A stretch of 36,072 bases of DNA from Actinomadura geliboluensis (lineage in GTDB: Bacteria > Actinomycetota > Actinomycetes > Streptosporangiales > Streptosporangiaceae): NCBI RefSeq assembly GCF_005889745.1, contig NZ_VCKZ01000032.1, forward strand, positions 1 through 36,072, read 5' to 3'. Below are positions 15,378-23,031 of this stretch, piece by piece. The notes under the pieces were generated by a model. That model saw only the letters and a list, made by a program, of their open reading frames with translations, made no database searches and had not been told where the DNA came from. Numbering within the stretch: position 1 is the stretch's first letter; every line of letters begins with the position of its first letter. Made by a program: the position numbers and the translations under genes.

Positions 15378-17036
15378 GTGACGGACGTATCGAGCATGGG
15401 GCCGCAGCCGGGGGACGATCGTCCGGTACTGACCAACCGGCAGGGCCACCCGGTCTACGACAACCAGAACCAGCGGACGGTCGGATCCCGGGGCCCGGCC
15501 ACGCTGGAGAACTACCAGTTCCTGGAGAAGATCAGCCACTTCGACCGGGAGCGGATCCCGGAAAGGGTCGTCCACGCGCGCGGCGTGACGTCCTACGGCT
15601 TCTTCGAGGCGTACGGGAAATGGGGCGATGAGCCCATCGAGACCTACACCCGCGCGAAGCTGTTCCAGGGCGCCGGGAAGCGCACCCCCATCGCGCTGCG
15701 CTTCTCCACGGTCATCGGCGGCCGGGACTCCGCGGAAACGGCCCGCGACCCGCGCGGATTCGCCATCAAGTTCTACACGGAGGACGGCAACTGGGACCTC
15801 GTCGGCAACAACCTGGCGGTGTTCTTCATCCGGGACGCCATCAAGTTCCCCGACGTCATCCACGCCCTCAAGCCGGACCCGGTGACGTTCCGGCAGGAGC
15901 CGGCGCGCATCTTCGACTTCATGTCGCAGACGCCCGAGTCGATGCACATGCTCGTCAACCTGTTCAGCCCGCGCGGCATCCCGGCCGACTACCGGCACAT
16001 GCAGGGCTTCGGCGTGAACACCTACAAGTGGGTGAACGCGACGGGCGAGACGAAGCTCGTCAAGTACCACTGGATCCCGAAACAGGGCGTGCGGAGCATG
16101 ACCGGGGAGGACGCGGCCAACGTGCAGGCCGGCGACCTCGGGCACGCCACGAAGGACCTGCACGACGCCATCGACCGCGGCGACTTCCCGGAATGGGAGC
16201 TGGTCGTGCAGATGATGGACGACCACGAGCATCCGGAACTCGACTTCGACCCGCTCGACGACACCAAGGTGTGGCCGGAGAACGACTTCCCGCCGAAGCC
16301 GGTCGGCCGGATCGTCCTGGACCGGAACGTCGACAACAACTTCGCCGAGAACGAGCAGATCTCCTTCGGCACCGGGGTCCTGGTGGACGGCCTCGACTTC
16401 TCCGACGACAAGATGCTCGTCGGGCGGACGTTCTCCTACAGCGACACCCAGCGCCACCGCGTCGGCCCCAACTACCTGCAACTGCCCGTCAACCAGGCCA
16501 AGGGCGCGAAGGTGCGGACGAACCAGCGCGACGGCGAGATGGCGTACTACGTGGACGGCGGCGGCGAGAACCCGCACGTGAACTACGAGCCGTCCATCAC
16601 GGGCGGGCTGCGCGAGGGCCAGTACCCGACCCATGACGAGCAGGGCCCGGAGATCCGGGGCCGGCTGACCCGCATGCGCATCGCGCGGGCGAACGACTAC
16701 AAGCAGGCCGGCCAGCGCTACTGCCTCATGGAGGAATGGGAGCGCGACGACCTCGTCCACAATTTCGTGGATCTCATCTCGCAGTGCGCGCGTCCGGTCC
16801 AGGAGCGGATGGTGTGGCATTTCCTGCTCGTCGATGACGACCTCGGGCTGCGCGTCGGCGAGGGCCTCGGCATCAAGCCGGAGGACGTCGAGCACCTGGA
16901 CCCGCTGCCCGGCCAGACCCTCACCGACGAGGACGGGCAGCGGCTCGCGAACCTCGGCAGGAACGGGTCCCGCGACGTCAGCGGCCTGAAGATGACCCAC
17001 TGCGTCCCGAACGAGCGGGCCGTCGTGCACCGCTAG
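15378..17036 (+). CDS. Catalase (monofunctional, haem-dependent)
   Basis: A 552-residue cytoplasmic haem enzyme that converts hydrogen peroxide to water and oxygen. The active-site His66 (RVVHARG), the distal Asn in [10 protein letters not shown] (144/145) and the haem-ligand Tyr354 in the motif [12 protein letters not shown] are all present. The N-terminal [21 protein letters not shown] is standard. The length is between small-subunit and large-subunit catalases; there is no C-terminal flavodoxin-like domain. GTG 15378 has a purine-rich GAGAGGAGAG upstream. A long bidirectional hairpin follows. An upstream palindrome GGTGCGCACC (15337-15346) may be a regulator site, but no peroxide regulator gene lies nearby. 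Confidence 0.96.
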   Translation: MTDVSSMGPQPGDDRPVLTNRQGHPVYDNQNQRTVGSRGPATLENYQFLEKISHFDRERIPERVVHARGVTSYGFFEAYGKWGDEPIETYTRAKLFQGAGKRTPIALRFSTVIGGRDSAETARDPRGFAIKFYTEDGNWDLVGNNLAVFFIRDAIKFPDVIHALKPDPVTFRQEPARIFDFMSQTPESMHMLVNLFSPRGIPADYRHMQGFGVNTYKWVNATGETKLVKYHWIPKQGVRSMTGEDAANVQAGDLGHATKDLHDAIDRGDFPEWELVVQMMDDHEHPELDFDPLDDTKVWPENDFPPKPVGRIVLDRNVDNNFAENEQISFGTGVLVDGLDFSDDKMLVGRTFSYSDTQRHRVGPNYLQLPVNQAKGAKVRTNQRDGEMAYYVDGGGENPHVNYEPSITGGLREGQYPTHDEQGPEIRGRLTRMRIARANDYKQAGQRYCLMEEWERDDLVHNFVDLISQCARPVQERMVWHFLLVDDDLGLRVGEGLGIKPEDVEHLDPLPGQTLTDEDGQRLANLGRNGSRDVSGLKMTHCVPNERAVVHR

Positions 17037-17045
17037 CCGCGGAAG

Positions 17046-17097
17046 GACGACATCCCCGACCGGGCCGTGGCGCACACGCCCGGTCAGGGAGGTCGTC
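17046..17097. terminator. Bidirectional terminator between catalase and convergent sensor-domain gene
   Basis: Inner stem GACCGGGC (17058-17065) with GCCCGGTC (17078-17085), loop 12 nt; outer pairing of GACGAC (17046-17051) with GTCGTC (17092-17097). Confidence 0.7.
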
Positions 17098-17103
17098 GCG
17101 CGG

Positions 17104-17574
17104 CTAGTTGTCGCTGAGCAGCGGGTAGAGGCGGCGCGCCACGGCGGGGCGCGTCGCGCGGCGGTGGCCGTCGATCGCGGCCTCGACGATCGCGCTCTCG
17201 GCGGTGAACGCGGTCCGCATGACCGCGATGAACTCGGCCGTCGGCGGGTAGAGGCGGGATGCCGCGCCGGCCGTGCGGCGGACGAGCACGCGCGCGGCGG
17301 TGCGCAGCGCCGACTCGAAGTGGCGGACGTCGTGCCCGGCGCACGCCTCGCCGGCGCCGAGCGCGCGGAACACCGGCAGCACGGCGCGCGCCTCGCGGGC
17401 GCCGGAGTAGACCGCGATGGCCTCCGTGACGAGGTTCGCGATCTCGTCCGGGCCCAGCCGGGTGTAGGCGGGGACGCGGGCGGCGACCTCGCCGGCCACC
17501 TCGGCGGTGATCTCGTCGGCCCGGTCGGCGAGGAACCGGTACAGCGCCGCCCGACCGTCGTTCGTCCCTGGCAC
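17104..17574 (-). CDS. Stand-alone all-helical sensor-like protein (resembles the N-terminal domain of PucR/RsbR-type proteins)
   Basis: A 156-residue soluble, mainly helical protein. The pattern RFLADRADEITAEVAGEVAARVPAYTRLGPDEIANLV, a later GHDVRHFESALRTAARVLVRR and a helical end resemble the RsbRD/PucR N-terminal module, which normally precedes an HTH or STAS domain. No such partner domain is present. GTG 17574 has GAGGGGG 8 nt upstream. It lies 88 nt downstream of a MerR gene on the same strand, with an inverted repeat between, so they may be co-regulated. Function unknown; the family link is moderately supported. Confidence 0.75.
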   Translation of the reverse strand: MPGTNDGRAALYRFLADRADEITAEVAGEVAARVPAYTRLGPDEIANLVTEAIAVYSGAREARAVLPVFRALGAGEACAGHDVRHFESALRTAARVLVRRTAGAASRLYPPTAEFIAVMRTAFTAESAIVEAAIDGHRRATRPAVARRLYPLLSDN

Positions 17575-17598
17575 CGTGCGACCCCCTCACGACTCGCT

Positions 17599-17614
17599 CC
17601 CAGTCCTGACTGGG
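17599..17614. promoter_or_regulatory. Inverted repeat CCCAGTC-N2-GACTGGG
   Basis: A perfect 7-2-7 dyad, 25 nt before the start of the helical sensor-like gene and downstream of the MerR gene. It could be an operator for the neighbouring MerR regulator or a weak attenuator hairpin. Confidence 0.5.
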
Positions 17615-17662
17615 ACTGTTGGCCGAGAGTAACCAATCCCGCGGGGCTGCGGTAGGGGTATG

Positions 17663-18430
17663 TTACCGGCGCGTAGGCCGGATTCGCTGCCCGATTTCCG
17701 AAATGTCCTTGGTCAGCCGGCGGTCCATCGCGCGGGCGAGATGCTCGTCGGCGACGGTCCTGGCGATCGGGCGCAGCCGCGCCACGAGCTCGGCGAGCCG
17801 GTCCAGGTCCGCCGGGGACGGATCGCCGTCCCGCCGGTCCAGGAGATGCCCCCTGACCAGCTGGACGAAACCGAACGCCATCCGGTCGAACGCCGCCTCC
17901 AGCTCCCAGCTCATGGCGAGGATCGCGGGCAGCGGGATCCCGGCGCGCACCAGCTGGACGGCGGCGTCGAACAGCCGCGGGCTGTTGATCACGACCCGGT
18001 CGCCGGCCACCGTGAGGTGCCCCAGCTCGACCGCCTCCGCGATGTGCTCCGGGGCCAGCCGGCCCTCGAAGGCCGCGGTCAGCTCGTCCATGGCGATCTC
18101 GGCCCGCGCCCGGTCCGCCCAGGGGGTGGCGGCCGCCCACGCGAAGCCGAGCAGCTCGGTGACGCCGCGCCCCGCGTCCGCCGCGGCGAGCAGCTCCCCG
18201 ATGCCGCTCAGCCGGTGCCCGCGGTCGAGCAGGTCCGCGATCAGGCGCAGCCGCTCCAGGTGGGAGTCGTCGTAGAGGGCGATCCGGCCCTGCCTGCGCG
18301 GCATGGGCAGCAGCCGCCGCTCCTGGTAGTAGCGCAGCGTCCGGACCGGCACGCCCGCCTCGGCCGCCAGCTCCTCGACCCGGTACTCGCGCCCGCGCCC
18401 GTCCGCGCGGCCGCGCCCGTCCTCGCCCAT
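17663..18430 (-). CDS. MerR-family regulator with large C-terminal effector domain
   Basis: A 255-residue protein. Residues about 15-85 are the MerR winged helix (YRVEELAAEAGVPVRTLRYYQERRLLP, then RIALYDDSHLERLRLI). The C-terminal 165 residues are helical, with no Cys pair for metal sensing, so a small-molecule or protein signal is likelier. The same C-terminal architecture occurs in the MerR protein at 24662-25417 of this window (for example AELGHLTVAGDRV against ALGHIEVDGDRV, and AAVQLVRAGIPL against ATVALVRAGVPL). ATG 18430 has GGTGAG upstream. Direct repeats GCACTGTNA lie in the promoter region. Confidence 0.9.
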   Translation of the reverse strand: MGEDGRGRADGRGREYRVEELAAEAGVPVRTLRYYQERRLLPMPRRQGRIALYDDSHLERLRLIADLLDRGHRLSGIGELLAAADAGRGVTELLGFAWAAATPWADRARAEIAMDELTAAFEGRLAPEHIAEAVELGHLTVAGDRVVINSPRLFDAAVQLVRAGIPLPAILAMSWELEAAFDRMAFGFVQLVRGHLLDRRDGDPSPADLDRLAELVARLRPIARTVADEHLARAMDRRLTKDISEIGQRIRPTRR

Positions 18431-18452
18431 GTCGCGCTCACCTTAACAATCC

Positions 18453-18476
18453 GCACTGTAACCATCGGCACTGTCA
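18453..18476. repeat. Direct repeats GCACTGTNA upstream of the MerR gene
   Basis: GCACTGTAA (18453-18461) and GCACTGTCA (18468-18476) are 15 bp apart. On the minus strand the first copy gives TACAGT (18460-18455), a possible -10 box. They may be regulator sites. Confidence 0.4.
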
Positions 18477-18484
18477 GCATCGCT

Positions 18485-18750
18485 GCATCGTGAGGCGCTC
18501 GGGGGAGAACGTCTCTCGTCGGCACGGGACCCGGCATCTGGTCATCTCGATCGGATGCCGCCGCATCCGTCGCCTCGGGCGTCCCATGGACTCTGCTTCG
18601 TCCTCGAAACGCCCGAGCACCGTACGGATGCCTACGCGTGCCCGCTCGCCAACCGCTCAACGACAGAGCACGCTACAAAGGTCCAAGCCGACTCTCCAGG
18701 CCGACTCCGGACACCGGCTGCACACCGGCTGGACGCTGATCGGGCGCTGG
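18485..18750. other. Intergenic stretch with no supported gene
   Basis: Open frames here lack ribosome sites and family features. I see only minor direct repeats (ACACCGGCTG twice near 18711-18731). It may be the decayed remains of something or a long untranslated region. Confidence 0.4.
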
Positions 18751-18975
18751 TCAGATGCGGGCCAGGCGTCGCACCCTTCTGGGCACCAGTCTGTGATCGT
18801 GCGCGGCGGGCCGGTGGCGGTGCGCCCCGCGGTGGCGCCGGCCCCGATGCCGGCGGGACGCGGCGGCGGCGGCCAGCCCGAGGACGAGCGCCAGGACCAG
18901 CGCCCACCGCATGGGTGAGCGCGCGGGCTCGTCCGGGGGTTCGTGCTCCTTCCGAGCACGCCGAGATAGCCTCAT
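18751..18975 (-). CDS. Small putative membrane protein with basic tail
   Basis: A 74-residue frame. It has a charged N-terminus (MRLSRRARKEHEPPDEPARSP), one hydrophobic segment (MRWALVLALVLGLAAAAA) and a strongly basic, His/Arg-rich C-terminus. GAAGGG lies about 8 nt before ATG 18975. An internal ATG would give a start at the membrane segment. It is preceded by an 11-bp hairpin at 19017-19051. Composition could be chance in GC-rich DNA, so I hold this loosely. Confidence 0.4.
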   Translation of the reverse strand: MRLSRRARKEHEPPDEPARSPMRWALVLALVLGLAAAAASRRHRGRRHRGAHRHRPAAHDHRLVPRRVRRLARI

Positions 18976-19016
18976 GAGCTACGCCCTTCTCTTGCGTCGA
19001 CTGCTGGGACGGGCCA

Positions 19017-19051
19017 GGGCGGCCTCCTGTCTGATCCACGGGAGGCCGCCC
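19017..19051. terminator. 11-bp hairpin in the regulator-rich intergenic region
   Basis: GGGCGGCCTCC (19017-19027) pairs perfectly with GGAGGCCGCCC (19041-19051), loop 13 nt. It is upstream of both the minus-strand small gene and the plus-strand XRE gene, so it could be a leader hairpin (attenuator) or an insulating terminator. Confidence 0.55.
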
Positions 19052-19134
19052 ACTTCTGTCTTGACGACCCTTCGGTCAGGGTCATCGAATCGCCCGCAAT
19101 CCTCCTGCATCGTTCGTGCATCCGCAAGGCACTC

Positions 19135-19176
19135 TGCACGTGCATGCATTGCTCGATTGTTCAAATGCACGTGCAT
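19135..19176. promoter_or_regulatory. Paired palindromes TGCACGTGCA, 31 bp apart
   Basis: Perfect 10-bp palindromes at 19135-19144 and 19166-19175 (the second extends to the 12-mer ATGCACGTGCAT, 19165-19176). The centres are 31 bp apart, close to three helical turns, so both would face the same side of the DNA. Further half sites GTGCA and TGCAC occur at about 19117 and 19178. A TAGGAT -10 box follows at 19203. This is a convincing operator cluster for the downstream XRE gene. Confidence 0.65.
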
Positions 19177-19287
19177 CTGCACGCGTGAGCCGGTTTCCGG
19201 CGTAGGATGCTCGGTGCGCGGCGCCCACGTCCGCCCTGGCAGCAGTTCGTCCGAGAGCTTGGAGCCGCATTGACCGCAGGGCAGGGC

Positions 19288-20151
19288 ATGGAGCCGCCGA
19301 CCGGCCTCGTCCGGGGGCCGATGGCGCGCCGCCTGCTCCTCGGCACCGAACTGCGCAGGCTGCGCGTGCTGAGCGGCGTCACCCGCGAGGACGCCGGATA
19401 CCTCATCCGGGGCAGCGCCTCGAAGATCAGCCGGATGGAGCTCGGGCGCGCGGCGGTCAAGGAGCGGGACGTCGCCGACCTGCTGGCTCTCTACGGCGTC
19501 GCCGAGGACGAGCGCGAACCCCTCCTCCGGCTCGCCCGGGAGGCCGCCGAGCGCGCGTCATGGCGGCGCTACGGCGACATGGTCCCGTCCTGGCGGCACC
19601 GGTACCTGGACATGGAGGAGGACGCCGACCACGTCCGGGCCTACAGCCCCGGCGGCATCCCCGAAGCGCTGCAGACCGAGGAGTACGCGCGCGCCTGCCT
19701 GCGCAGCAGGAGCCTGCAGGCCGGCGCGTCCGAGATCGACGAGAGGCTCTACGTCCGCCTCATGAACCGCCGGTTCGACCGCGCCGTCCACCGGACGTTC
19801 ACGGCCGTGGTCGACGAGGCGTCGCTGCGGCGGCTGACGGGCGACCGCGACACCGTCCGCAGCCAGCTGGAACGCCTGGCGGCCGCGAACGAGCAGGCGG
19901 GAAGCCAGCTGAGGGTCATCCCCCTCGGCAGCCCGGCGGCGCCGATCGTCCAGCAGCCCTTCACCATGCTGCTGTTCGAGAAGGCGGAGATCCCGGACGT
20001 CGTCTACGTCGAGTTCCTGACGACCGCCCTCTACCTCTCCAGGGCCATGGAGACCGCCGCCTACGAGAACACCTGGGACCGCCTCCATGCAGCGTCCCTC
20101 TCCCCTGAGGACAGCCGAACCCTCCTAGACGGCCTACTGGAAAGAAGCTGA
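19288..20151 (+). CDS. XRE-family helix-turn-helix protein with DUF5753 domain
   Basis: A protein of about 287 residues. Residues about 18-75 form the XRE-type HTH (GTELRRLRVLSGVTREDAGYLI, SASKISRMELGR). The rest is the DUF5753 region, with AYSPGGIPEALQTEEYARA and the C-terminal PFTMLLFEKAEIPDVVYVE. Hundreds of such regulators occur in sporulating actinobacteria, usually next to a DUF397 gene. None is found here. Start: ATG 19288, with AGGGCAGGG upstream; TTG 19270 with GGAG 5 nt before it is an alternative. The paired palindromes upstream suggest autoregulation. Confidence 0.9.
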   Translation: MEPPTGLVRGPMARRLLLGTELRRLRVLSGVTREDAGYLIRGSASKISRMELGRAAVKERDVADLLALYGVAEDEREPLLRLAREAAERASWRRYGDMVPSWRHRYLDMEEDADHVRAYSPGGIPEALQTEEYARACLRSRSLQAGASEIDERLYVRLMNRRFDRAVHRTFTAVVDEASLRRLTGDRDTVRSQLERLAAANEQAGSQLRVIPLGSPAAPIVQQPFTMLLFEKAEIPDVVYVEFLTTALYLSRAMETAAYENTWDRLHAASLSPEDSRTLLDGLLERS

Positions 20152-20174
20152 CACCACGCACCTCCCATGCCCGG

Positions 20175-21281
20175 TCAGGGCAGGGAAGGGTTTGCGGCTC
20201 GGCCCTCGGTGTTCAGCAGGACGACGGTCTCGGTGTGCTCAGGGGCAAGGTGGCGGCGGTGGGGCGAGGCTAGGGCGATACGGGTTCCTGCTAGGGAAGC
20301 TGCTCCGCACGGGCCCGCAGACAGGCCGAGGGCAGCGAGGTCCTGCGCGGCGCAGGCCGTTTCGGGGTCGGTGACGGTCACGGCCGCGTCCAGGCCGGAC
20401 TGCAGGACGGGCCAGGCCAGGCTGGACGGCGTCGCACAGTTGAGGCCCGCCATGGCGGTCGAGCCCGTCTCGACGGTCAGCGGCCCACCGTGGTGAAGGC
20501 TCGCCAGCACACAGGGCGCGGCGTCGGGCTCCACAGAGAGGACAGTAGGCCGGGCCGGGCCCGACCTGTAGTGGGTCACAGCCGCCTGTGCGAGCGAGCC
20601 CACGCCCACTGGGACGGCCACCAGGCCCGCCGGCGCGGCACCCGCCTCGGCCAGCTGCTCGTCGATCTCGGTGAACAGGGTGGAGTAGCCCTCGACGATC
20701 CACCGGGGGACGCGTTCGTAGCCGGGCCAGGCCGTGTCCTGGACGAGCAGGGCCGACGGGTCGGCGGCGGCCTCCTTCGCGGCGGCCCGCACCGCCTCGT
20801 CGTAGGGGCCGGGGACCTCGGTCAGGCCCGCGCCCGCCGCCTTGATCGCGGCCATCGCCGCGGGATGCACGCCGTACGGGACGTAGACGTCGGCCGGCGC
20901 GCCGAGGAGCCGCGCCATCTCGGCCACGGCGCGGCCGTGGTTGCCGTCCGTCGCCGTGATGAGCCGGACCGGGCCCCGCGCGCGCAGCCGCTCCAGCGAG
21001 GCGTCCGGGAGCCGGTACCTGTCGCGGAGTGCCCGCGCGATCCCCCACGAGGCGCCGAGGATCTTGAAGGCGGGGAGGCCGAGGCGGGACGACTCGTCCT
21101 TCACGAAGAGCCGGCGGACGCCCAGGTCGGCGGCCAGCGACGGCAGTTCCACGAGCGGCGTCGGGGCATGGCCGGGGAGCGTCCGGTGGAAGGCGGCTAC
21201 GCCGTGCGGCGCGGGCGGGCAGGTCCAGGCGCGGGCGGCGGGACGGGTGAACCGGCGGGCCGGGGCGGGAGCGGTGACCAT
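20175..21281 (-). CDS. PLP-dependent diaminopropionate ammonia-lyase-like enzyme
   Basis: A 368-residue fold-type II PLP enzyme. The PLP lysine is Lys73 in LPAFKILGASW, preceded by the family's FVKDESSRLGLPAFK context. The phosphate-binding/substrate loop is TATDGNHGRAVA and the VGVGSLAQA segment also binds PLP. These are the hallmarks of diaminopropionate ammonia-lyase, which degrades 2,3-diaminopropionate to pyruvate and ammonia; threonine-dehydratase-like activity on other amino acids is possible. ATG 21281 is chosen over GTG 21290 because of better spacing to GGAAG. It is divergent from a LysR regulator, its likely controller. Confidence 0.85.
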   Translation of the reverse strand: MVTAPAPARRFTRPAARAWTCPPAPHGVAAFHRTLPGHAPTPLVELPSLAADLGVRRLFVKDESSRLGLPAFKILGASWGIARALRDRYRLPDASLERLRARGPVRLITATDGNHGRAVAEMARLLGAPADVYVPYGVHPAAMAAIKAAGAGLTEVPGPYDEAVRAAAKEAAADPSALLVQDTAWPGYERVPRWIVEGYSTLFTEIDEQLAEAGAAPAGLVAVPVGVGSLAQAAVTHYRSGPARPTVLSVEPDAAPCVLASLHHGGPLTVETGSTAMAGLNCATPSSLAWPVLQSGLDAAVTVTDPETACAAQDLAALGLSAGPCGAASLAGTRIALASPHRRHLAPEHTETVVLLNTEGRAANPSLP

Positions 21282-21338
21282 GGGACCCACGCTTCCGCAG
21301 CGGTCTATGGTCGGTCCAGCGAATGTTTTCGAGCGATG

Positions 21339-21359
21339 TTCATCAGCCGAGCCGATGAA
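21339..21359. promoter_or_regulatory. LysR-type operator candidate TTCATC-N9-GATGAA
   Basis: A perfect 6-9-6 inverted repeat, 21 bp in all, in the 77-bp gap between the divergent ammonia-lyase and LysR genes. Dyads of this size are typical LysR recognition sites. It touches the first base of the LysR ATG at 21359, which favours autorepression or a start at TTG 21371. Confidence 0.55.
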
Positions 21360-22285
21360 TGGGGCCTGCCTTGCTGGATCTGCACCGGCTGCGCCTGCTG
21401 CGCGAGCTGAAGCACCGGGGGACGCTCGCCGCCGTGGCGGAGGCCCTGTCGTACAGCCCGTCGTCGATCTCGCAGCAGCTCTCCGTCCTGGAGCGGGAGG
21501 CGGGGGTGCGGCTGCTGGAGCCGGTGGGACGCCGGGTCCGGCTGACCGCGCAGGCGGAGATCCTCGTCGCGCACACCGAGGCGGTGCTGGAGCGGCTCGA
21601 ACGCGCGGAGGCCGACCTCGCGGCGTCGCTGGAGGGCCTCACGGGCGTGCTGCGGGTCGCCGCGTTCCAGACCGCGGCGCTCGCGCTCGTCCCGGACGCG
21701 CTGACCCGGCTCCGCGCCGCCCACCCGCGGCTGCGCATCGAGATCACCCAGCGGGAGCCGGAGAGCGCGCTCCCCGCCCTGCTCGCACGGGACTTCGACC
21801 TCGTGCTCACCGAGGAGTACCCGGGGGAGCCGGGACCGCGCCCGGCGGGCGTCGAGTACAAGGAGCTCGGCGAGGACGAGATCCGCCTCGCCCTCCCCGC
21901 CGACGGCGCCGGAGCGGGAGACGGCGGGTTGCGGAAGGCGGCGGGGGTGCCGTGGGTCCTGGAGCCGCCCGGGACGGCGTCGCGGCACTGGGCGACGCGG
22001 CTGTGCCGGGAGGCCGGGTTCGAGCCGGACGTGCGGTTCGAGTCGACCGACCTGCTGCTCCACCTGCGGCTGGTGGAGCACGGCCACGCGGCGGCGCTGC
22101 TGCCCGGCCTGGTGTGGGCGGGGCAGCAGCCGACGGTGCCGGTCGTCCGGCTGCCGGCGCGGCAGCGGACCCGGCGGCTGTTCACCGCGTCCCGGCGGGG
22201 CGGCGGCGGCCACCCGGCCGTGCGCGCGTTCCGGACGGCACTCGGCCGCGGATTCGCGGACCGGAACCCCCGGATCGGGGGATGA
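21359..22285 (+). CDS. LysR-family transcriptional regulator
   Basis: About 308 residues. The N-terminal HTH is clear: LDLHRLRLLRELKHRGTLAAVAEALSYSPSSISQQLSVLEREAGVRLLEPVGRR. It is followed by a substrate-binding domain from about residue 95 (GVLRVAAFQTAALALVPDAL). ATG 21359 has no ribosome site; TTG 21371 (GGGG 6 nt upstream) would give the usual MLDLHRLRLL start. It probably senses an amino acid and controls the divergent ammonia-lyase-like gene. A CCCCCG-N3-CGGGGG hairpin overlaps its last codons. Confidence 0.92.
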   Translation: MGPALLDLHRLRLLRELKHRGTLAAVAEALSYSPSSISQQLSVLEREAGVRLLEPVGRRVRLTAQAEILVAHTEAVLERLERAEADLAASLEGLTGVLRVAAFQTAALALVPDALTRLRAAHPRLRIEITQREPESALPALLARDFDLVLTEEYPGEPGPRPAGVEYKELGEDEIRLALPADGAGAGDGGLRKAAGVPWVLEPPGTASRHWATRLCREAGFEPDVRFESTDLLLHLRLVEHGHAAALLPGLVWAGQQPTVPVVRLPARQRTRRLFTASRRGGGGHPAVRAFRTALGRGFADRNPRIGG

Positions 22286-22313
22286 CCCCACCGCGGTTAG
22301 GGGTTTTCCCCTA
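22267..22313 (+). terminator. Two tandem hairpins at the end of the LysR gene
   Basis: CCCCCG/CGGGGG (22267-22281) overlaps the last codons; TAGGGG-TTTT-CCCCTA (22298-22313) follows the stop. Confidence 0.6.
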
Positions 22314-22392
22314 TGGCGATTACTTCGCGCTGGAGGCAGAGTCGTATCCGGCAGCAGGGGACCGAGGCTCCTCCCCGGGAAGAAGGCACACG

Positions 22393-22668
22393 ATGTCGAA
22401 CACGCCGACCCTCACCTCGATGACCACCTCCGACCTGGCCGAAGTCCTGTTCTGCTGCGGGCTGCAGGAGTCCGACCGCCCCACCGCCGAGCAGGTCCGC
22501 GCGGCGATCCGCGACCGGATCGGCGCCTGCGGCGGGGACAGCTCCGGCTGCGTCGCCCTCGTCGCGCAGGAGGCGGGCGACCACCCCGAGATCTACCGCG
22601 CCCGGATGCGCTGGGCGCTCAGCACCGTGTCCCGGGCGTACCGGGGGCTCGGCACCGCCGCGGCCTGA
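22393..22668 (+). CDS. Small conserved-looking soluble protein of unknown function
   Basis: A 91-residue protein with a clear ribosome site (GGGAAGAAGG about 6 nt before ATG 22393). It is helical, with a pair of Cys (LFCCGLQES) and two more Cys further on (IGACGGDSSGCVAL), ending in RMRWALSTVSRAYRGL. Four Cys in 91 residues could bind metal or form disulfides. I do not recognise the family. It is followed after 34 nt by another small gene on the same strand, a likely two-gene operon. Confidence 0.7.
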   Translation: MSNTPTLTSMTTSDLAEVLFCCGLQESDRPTAEQVRAAIRDRIGACGGDSSGCVALVAQEAGDHPEIYRARMRWALSTVSRAYRGLGTAAA

Positions 22669-22702
22669 TCCCGGACGGCAACCGCTCACCAGGGAGATTC
22701 CG

Positions 22703-22867
22703 ATGCGTTCACCGCTCATCGACCGGCGCAGGGACACCCTTCCCCGATCGGACATCCTGCCGCGTTCGCTGCGCGACCTGATCGCCGCCGAGGCGGGCGC
22801 CCAGGTCGCGGACGAGAGGCGGCGGCACCGGCAGCGCAAGGTCAGGGCCGCCCGGCGGGCCCCCTAG
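22703..22867 (+). CDS. Very small basic protein of unknown function
   Basis: A 54-residue frame starting ATG 22703 with AGGGAGA 6 nt upstream. It reads MRSPLIDRRRDTLPRSDILP at the start and ends with a strongly basic helix (ERRRHRQRKVRAARR). It lies 34 nt behind the 91-residue gene. The ribosome site and spacing support it; the basic tail suggests nucleic-acid or membrane contact. Function unknown. Confidence 0.55.
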   Translation: MRSPLIDRRRDTLPRSDILPRSLRDLIAAEAGAQVADERRRHRQRKVRAARRAP

Positions 22868-22919
22868 CCCTCGACAAGGCCGATGTGTGCCCGGCCCTCA
22901 GCAGGCTTCTAGCGAGGAA

Positions 22920-22952
22920 TCCCGGTCCTTTGGGCTGGGAGGAATCACTCCC
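22920..22952. other. Two mutually exclusive hairpins, resembling the right end of an IS1341-type element
   Basis: TCCCGGTCC (22920-22928) pairs with GGGCTGGGA (22932-22940) over a TTT loop. The second arm also supplies GGGAG (22937-22941), which can instead pair with CTCCC (22948-22952). GAGGAAT is repeated on both sides (22914-22920, 22939-22945). From memory, right ends of other IS1341-type elements have the form GAGGAATCCC-hairpin-GGGAGGA, so this may be a relic end. A terminator of the small-gene pair is the alternative. Confidence 0.4.
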
Positions 22953-23004
22953 CTCGCGCGCGGCGCGTCCAGCGCCGCCAGGGTCCACTCCACACCAACC
23001 GATA

Positions 23005-23031
23005 GACTGTAATGATACAGTCACAGACTGT
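23005..23031. repeat. GACTGT repeats at the start of tnpB
   Basis: GACTGT (23005-23010) and ACAGTC (23017-23022) form a perfect 6-6-6 inverted repeat, and GACTGT recurs at 23026-23031, 21 bp from the first. This may be the left-end hairpin of the element and/or an operator. It spans both candidate start codons. Confidence 0.5.

Noticed and set aside
15096..18140. A 1014-codon minus-strand frame across the catalase region
   Set aside because: It lies antisense to the catalase and through two other real genes; its translation is low-complexity and matches no family. Typical of long shadow frames in GC-rich DNA.
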